Shown here: positions 33,905 through 35,553 of the stretch, in pieces
Layout: every line of letters starts with the position of its first letter
How positions within the stretch are numbered: the stretch's first letter is position 1
Source: JAHFPN01 sp036559465
Lineage (GTDB): Bacteria; Pseudomonadota; Alphaproteobacteria; Rhizobiales; Xanthobacteraceae
DNA length: 35,553 nucleotides
Direction of reading: 5' to 3'
NCBI GenBank assembly: GCA_036559465.1
Contig: DATBTC010000042.1
Coordinates: 1 to 35,553 of the forward strand
The notes under the pieces: model-generated
What the model saw: the letters and a program-made list of their open reading frames with translations, nothing else
Databases searched by the model: none
Told to the model about the DNA's origin: nothing
Made by a program: the position numbers and the translations under genes

Positions 33905-35236
33905 GTGCAGAGCAAGAACGTCACGATGGGCGGAGGAACGCTCGTCGATCACCCGTTGCGTGCCGCCGTGCTTGGCGAGCTGCACGCGCGGCCGTTCACG
34001 CCGATCGAGACCCCGCGGCGCATCCTCCACTTCGGTTTCCTGATCGACGCCGCGGCCGCGCAAGCCGAACGCACGGCGCTTGTGGCTTTCTGCACCGGCA
34101 ACAGCATTCCCGCGCCCTCGCCCACGGCCAAGCATCACCGCTGCACATTCGGCAGCGCAACGCTGCGCTGGGAAAACCACGCCGAGTTCTCGACCTATAC
34201 CTGGGAACTCCCCGCGCCCGGCGCCATACCGTTCGAACCCGCGGCCGGCGCGATCCCGAACGTGATGGCGAGCGTGCCGCAGCCCGGACCGCTGCTCGTC
34301 GCTCTCGACCTGCATTTGATCGACGAGCGCGGCGGGGTGATGGCCGAGACCCTGTTCGACCGCGCCAGTCTCGCGCGCAGCAAAGTGATCGAGGGTGCCG
34401 CCGTCATTGCCACCGACTTCCAGCCTGACGCCAGCGGCTTCATCCGCATCCTGGTGACCGACCGTGATCTCAAGGCCGATCGCGCCGGCGCGCTGGTGCA
34501 ACGGCTCTTGGAGATCGAGACCTACCGCACGCTGGCCCTCCTCGGCTTGCCCGAAGCGCAGCGCATCGCACCCGCCGTGCAGCGGATCGAGAAGCGGCTC
34601 GGCGAGCTAACCGAAGCCATGCGCCGCACCGAGGGCCTCAGCGCCAATCGCGAGCTCTTGAACGAACTGACCGCACTCGCCGCCGAACTCGAAGCCGGCG
34701 CCGCCGCGGCCTCGTTCCGCTTCGGCGCCAGCCGCGCCTATCACGACATCGTCCGCGCACGCCTCGCGGCAATCGCCGAACAGCCGCTTGGCGGCTATCC
34801 GACCTGGTCGCAGTTCCTCGATCGCCGCATGGGCCCGGCCATGCGCACCTGCACCACCACCGAGGAGCGCCAGATGGCGCTCTCCGAGAAGCTCTCCCGC
34901 GCCGCGCAACTCTTGCGCACGCGCGTCGATGTCGAGCTCGAGCAGCAGAACCGCGATCTGCTGGAATCGATGAACGAGCGCGCGCGGATGCAGCTTCGCC
35001 TGCAATGGACCGTGGAAGGCCTGTCGGTGGCGGCGATCAGCTATTACGTGGTCGGGCTGCTGCACTATCTCTTCAACGGCCTGCACCAAGGCGGGTTCGA
35101 CGCCCGCTATGGCTTCCGGCTCAACGTGGAGCTCGCCACCGCGCTCACAGTACCGATCGTGGTGCTGCTGGTGGCCTTCGTCGTGCGCCAAATCCGCCGC
35201 CGCGACACCGACCGGCGCGGCAGTGGGACCAAGTAG
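33905..35236 (+). CDS. DUF3422 family membrane-anchored protein
   Basis: A 443-residue protein of the DUF3422 family, function unknown. It opens with DHPLRAAVLGELHARPFTPI, the most conserved part of the family, and ends with two membrane helices (about 378-398 and 408-428, the latter LATALTVPIVVLLVAFVVRQ). A coiled-coil-like region lies before them (about 310-370, rich in Glu, Arg and Leu). The start is GTG at 33905 because GGAGG lies eight bases upstream; the earlier in-frame ATG at 33842 has no ribosome site and would overlap the tiny minus-strand ORF. The large soluble part would face the cytoplasm. A role at the envelope is likely but unproved. Confidence 0.85.
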   Translation: MQSKNVTMGGGTLVDHPLRAAVLGELHARPFTPIETPRRILHFGFLIDAAAAQAERTALVAFCTGNSIPAPSPTAKHHRCTFGSATLRWENHAEFSTYTWELPAPGAIPFEPAAGAIPNVMASVPQPGPLLVALDLHLIDERGGVMAETLFDRASLARSKVIEGAAVIATDFQPDASGFIRILVTDRDLKADRAGALVQRLLEIETYRTLALLGLPEAQRIAPAVQRIEKRLGELTEAMRRTEGLSANRELLNELTALAAELEAGAAAASFRFGASRAYHDIVRARLAAIAEQPLGGYPTWSQFLDRRMGPAMRTCTTTEERQMALSEKLSRAAQLLRTRVDVELEQQNRDLLESMNERARMQLRLQWTVEGLSVAAISYYVVGLLHYLFNGLHQGGFDARYGFRLNVELATALTVPIVVLLVAFVVRQIRRRDTDRRGSGTK

Positions 35237-35346
35237 CCGTCCCACCCGTTATCCGGTCTATGCCGCCCACGCATGCACGCGAGGCTTGATCGCCGCGGCT
35301 CGCCGGGCGAAACCAGTACCAACGAAAAGCCCGCCGGGAGAACGTC

Positions 35347-35553
35347 ATGCTCACCAGCCGCGACCGCATCCTCACCACCCATGTCGGGAGTCTCCCGCGC
35401 AATGCCGCGCTCACCGACCTCCTGATCAAGCGCGAGGCCGGCGAGAAGATCGACAAGCAGGCGATGGACGCGGAGATGGACCGCTCCGTCGCGCACGTGG
35501 TGAAGAAGCAGGTCGAGGCCGGCATCGACATCGGCAATGACGGCGAGCAGCAG
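35347..35553 (+). CDS. cobalamin-independent methionine synthase-like protein (5' part only)
   Basis: The first 69 residues of a gene cut by the window end. It starts MLTSRDRILTTHVGSLPRNA, where the THVGSLPR motif marks the MetE C-terminal-like (methionine synthase II) family. Residues 45-69 (MDRSVAHVVKKQVEAGIDIG and following) match the usual next helix. Such stand-alone MetE-like proteins transfer methyl groups to thiols or act on other substrates, and many are not true methionine synthases. The metal-binding His/Cys residues lie in the missing part, so activity cannot be judged. The ATG has GGGAG upstream at good distance; 110 bases separate it from the DUF3422 gene. Confidence 0.85.
   Translation, partial: MLTSRDRILTTHVGSLPRNAALTDLLIKREAGEKIDKQAMDAEMDRSVAHVVKKQVEAGIDIGNDGEQQ

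Overview
The window reads as chromosomal DNA of a high-GC alphaproteobacterium. It is most likely a Hyphomicrobiales (Rhizobiales) member of the Bradyrhizobium/Xanthobacteraceae type. The clues are an alphaproteobacterial-type HisRS followed by a HisZ/HisG pair, a BacA/BclA-like ABC exporter, a DUF3422 membrane protein, a small protein with a TFPASDP motif, a groESL operon with a CIRCE element, and GC-rich third codon positions throughout. This placement is inferred from gene families; no rRNA is present to confirm it. I saw no tRNA, rRNA, CRISPR array, insertion sequence or prophage. No gene-free stretch exceeds 300 bases.

Layout. 56-2612 (minus): a class III omega-aminotransferase downstream of 4-hydroxybenzoate 3-monooxygenase (pobA). 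2797-8293 (plus): a sigma-54-dependent response regulator, a DUF1304 membrane protein, hisS, hisZ and hisG. 8297-12343: a cell-envelope block with a GtrA-family membrane protein, divergent from a polyprenyl-phosphate-type glycosyltransferase overlapping a YdjC/ChbG-family deacetylase, then a BacA-like ABC transporter on the minus strand. 12439-14616 (minus): groES-groEL with a CIRCE operator, a heat-shock-like promoter and an intrinsic terminator. 14637-21239: a TauE/SafE exporter, a small lipoprotein, an MFS transporter, an L,D-transpeptidase, an MMPL/RND transporter and a secreted protein of unknown function. 21284-28832 (minus): a fused phosphotransferase/P-loop kinase, glcD, glcE, glcF and malate synthase A. 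28950-33732: two small unknown genes, the lutABC L-lactate operon (minus) and, divergent from it, lldD (plus). 33741-35553: a tiny ORF, a DUF3422 protein and the start of a MetE-like gene cut by the window end.

Working together. The right third is devoted to 2-hydroxyacid oxidation. GlcDEF would oxidise glycolate to glyoxylate and malate synthase would join glyoxylate to acetyl-CoA. LutABC and LldD are two unrelated ways to oxidise L-lactate to pyruvate, facing each other across one 94-base control region. The middle part serves the envelope: GtrA, the glycosyltransferase and the deacetylase resemble the parts needed to make a lipid-linked, de-N-acetylated amino sugar, as in Francisella lipid A modification (FlmF2/NaxD). 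That module is the most interesting candidate system here. Other points of note are a HisG with a long C-terminal extension paired with HisZ, a low-GC segment inside hisS, and a nested palindromic repeat placed between glcD and glcE.
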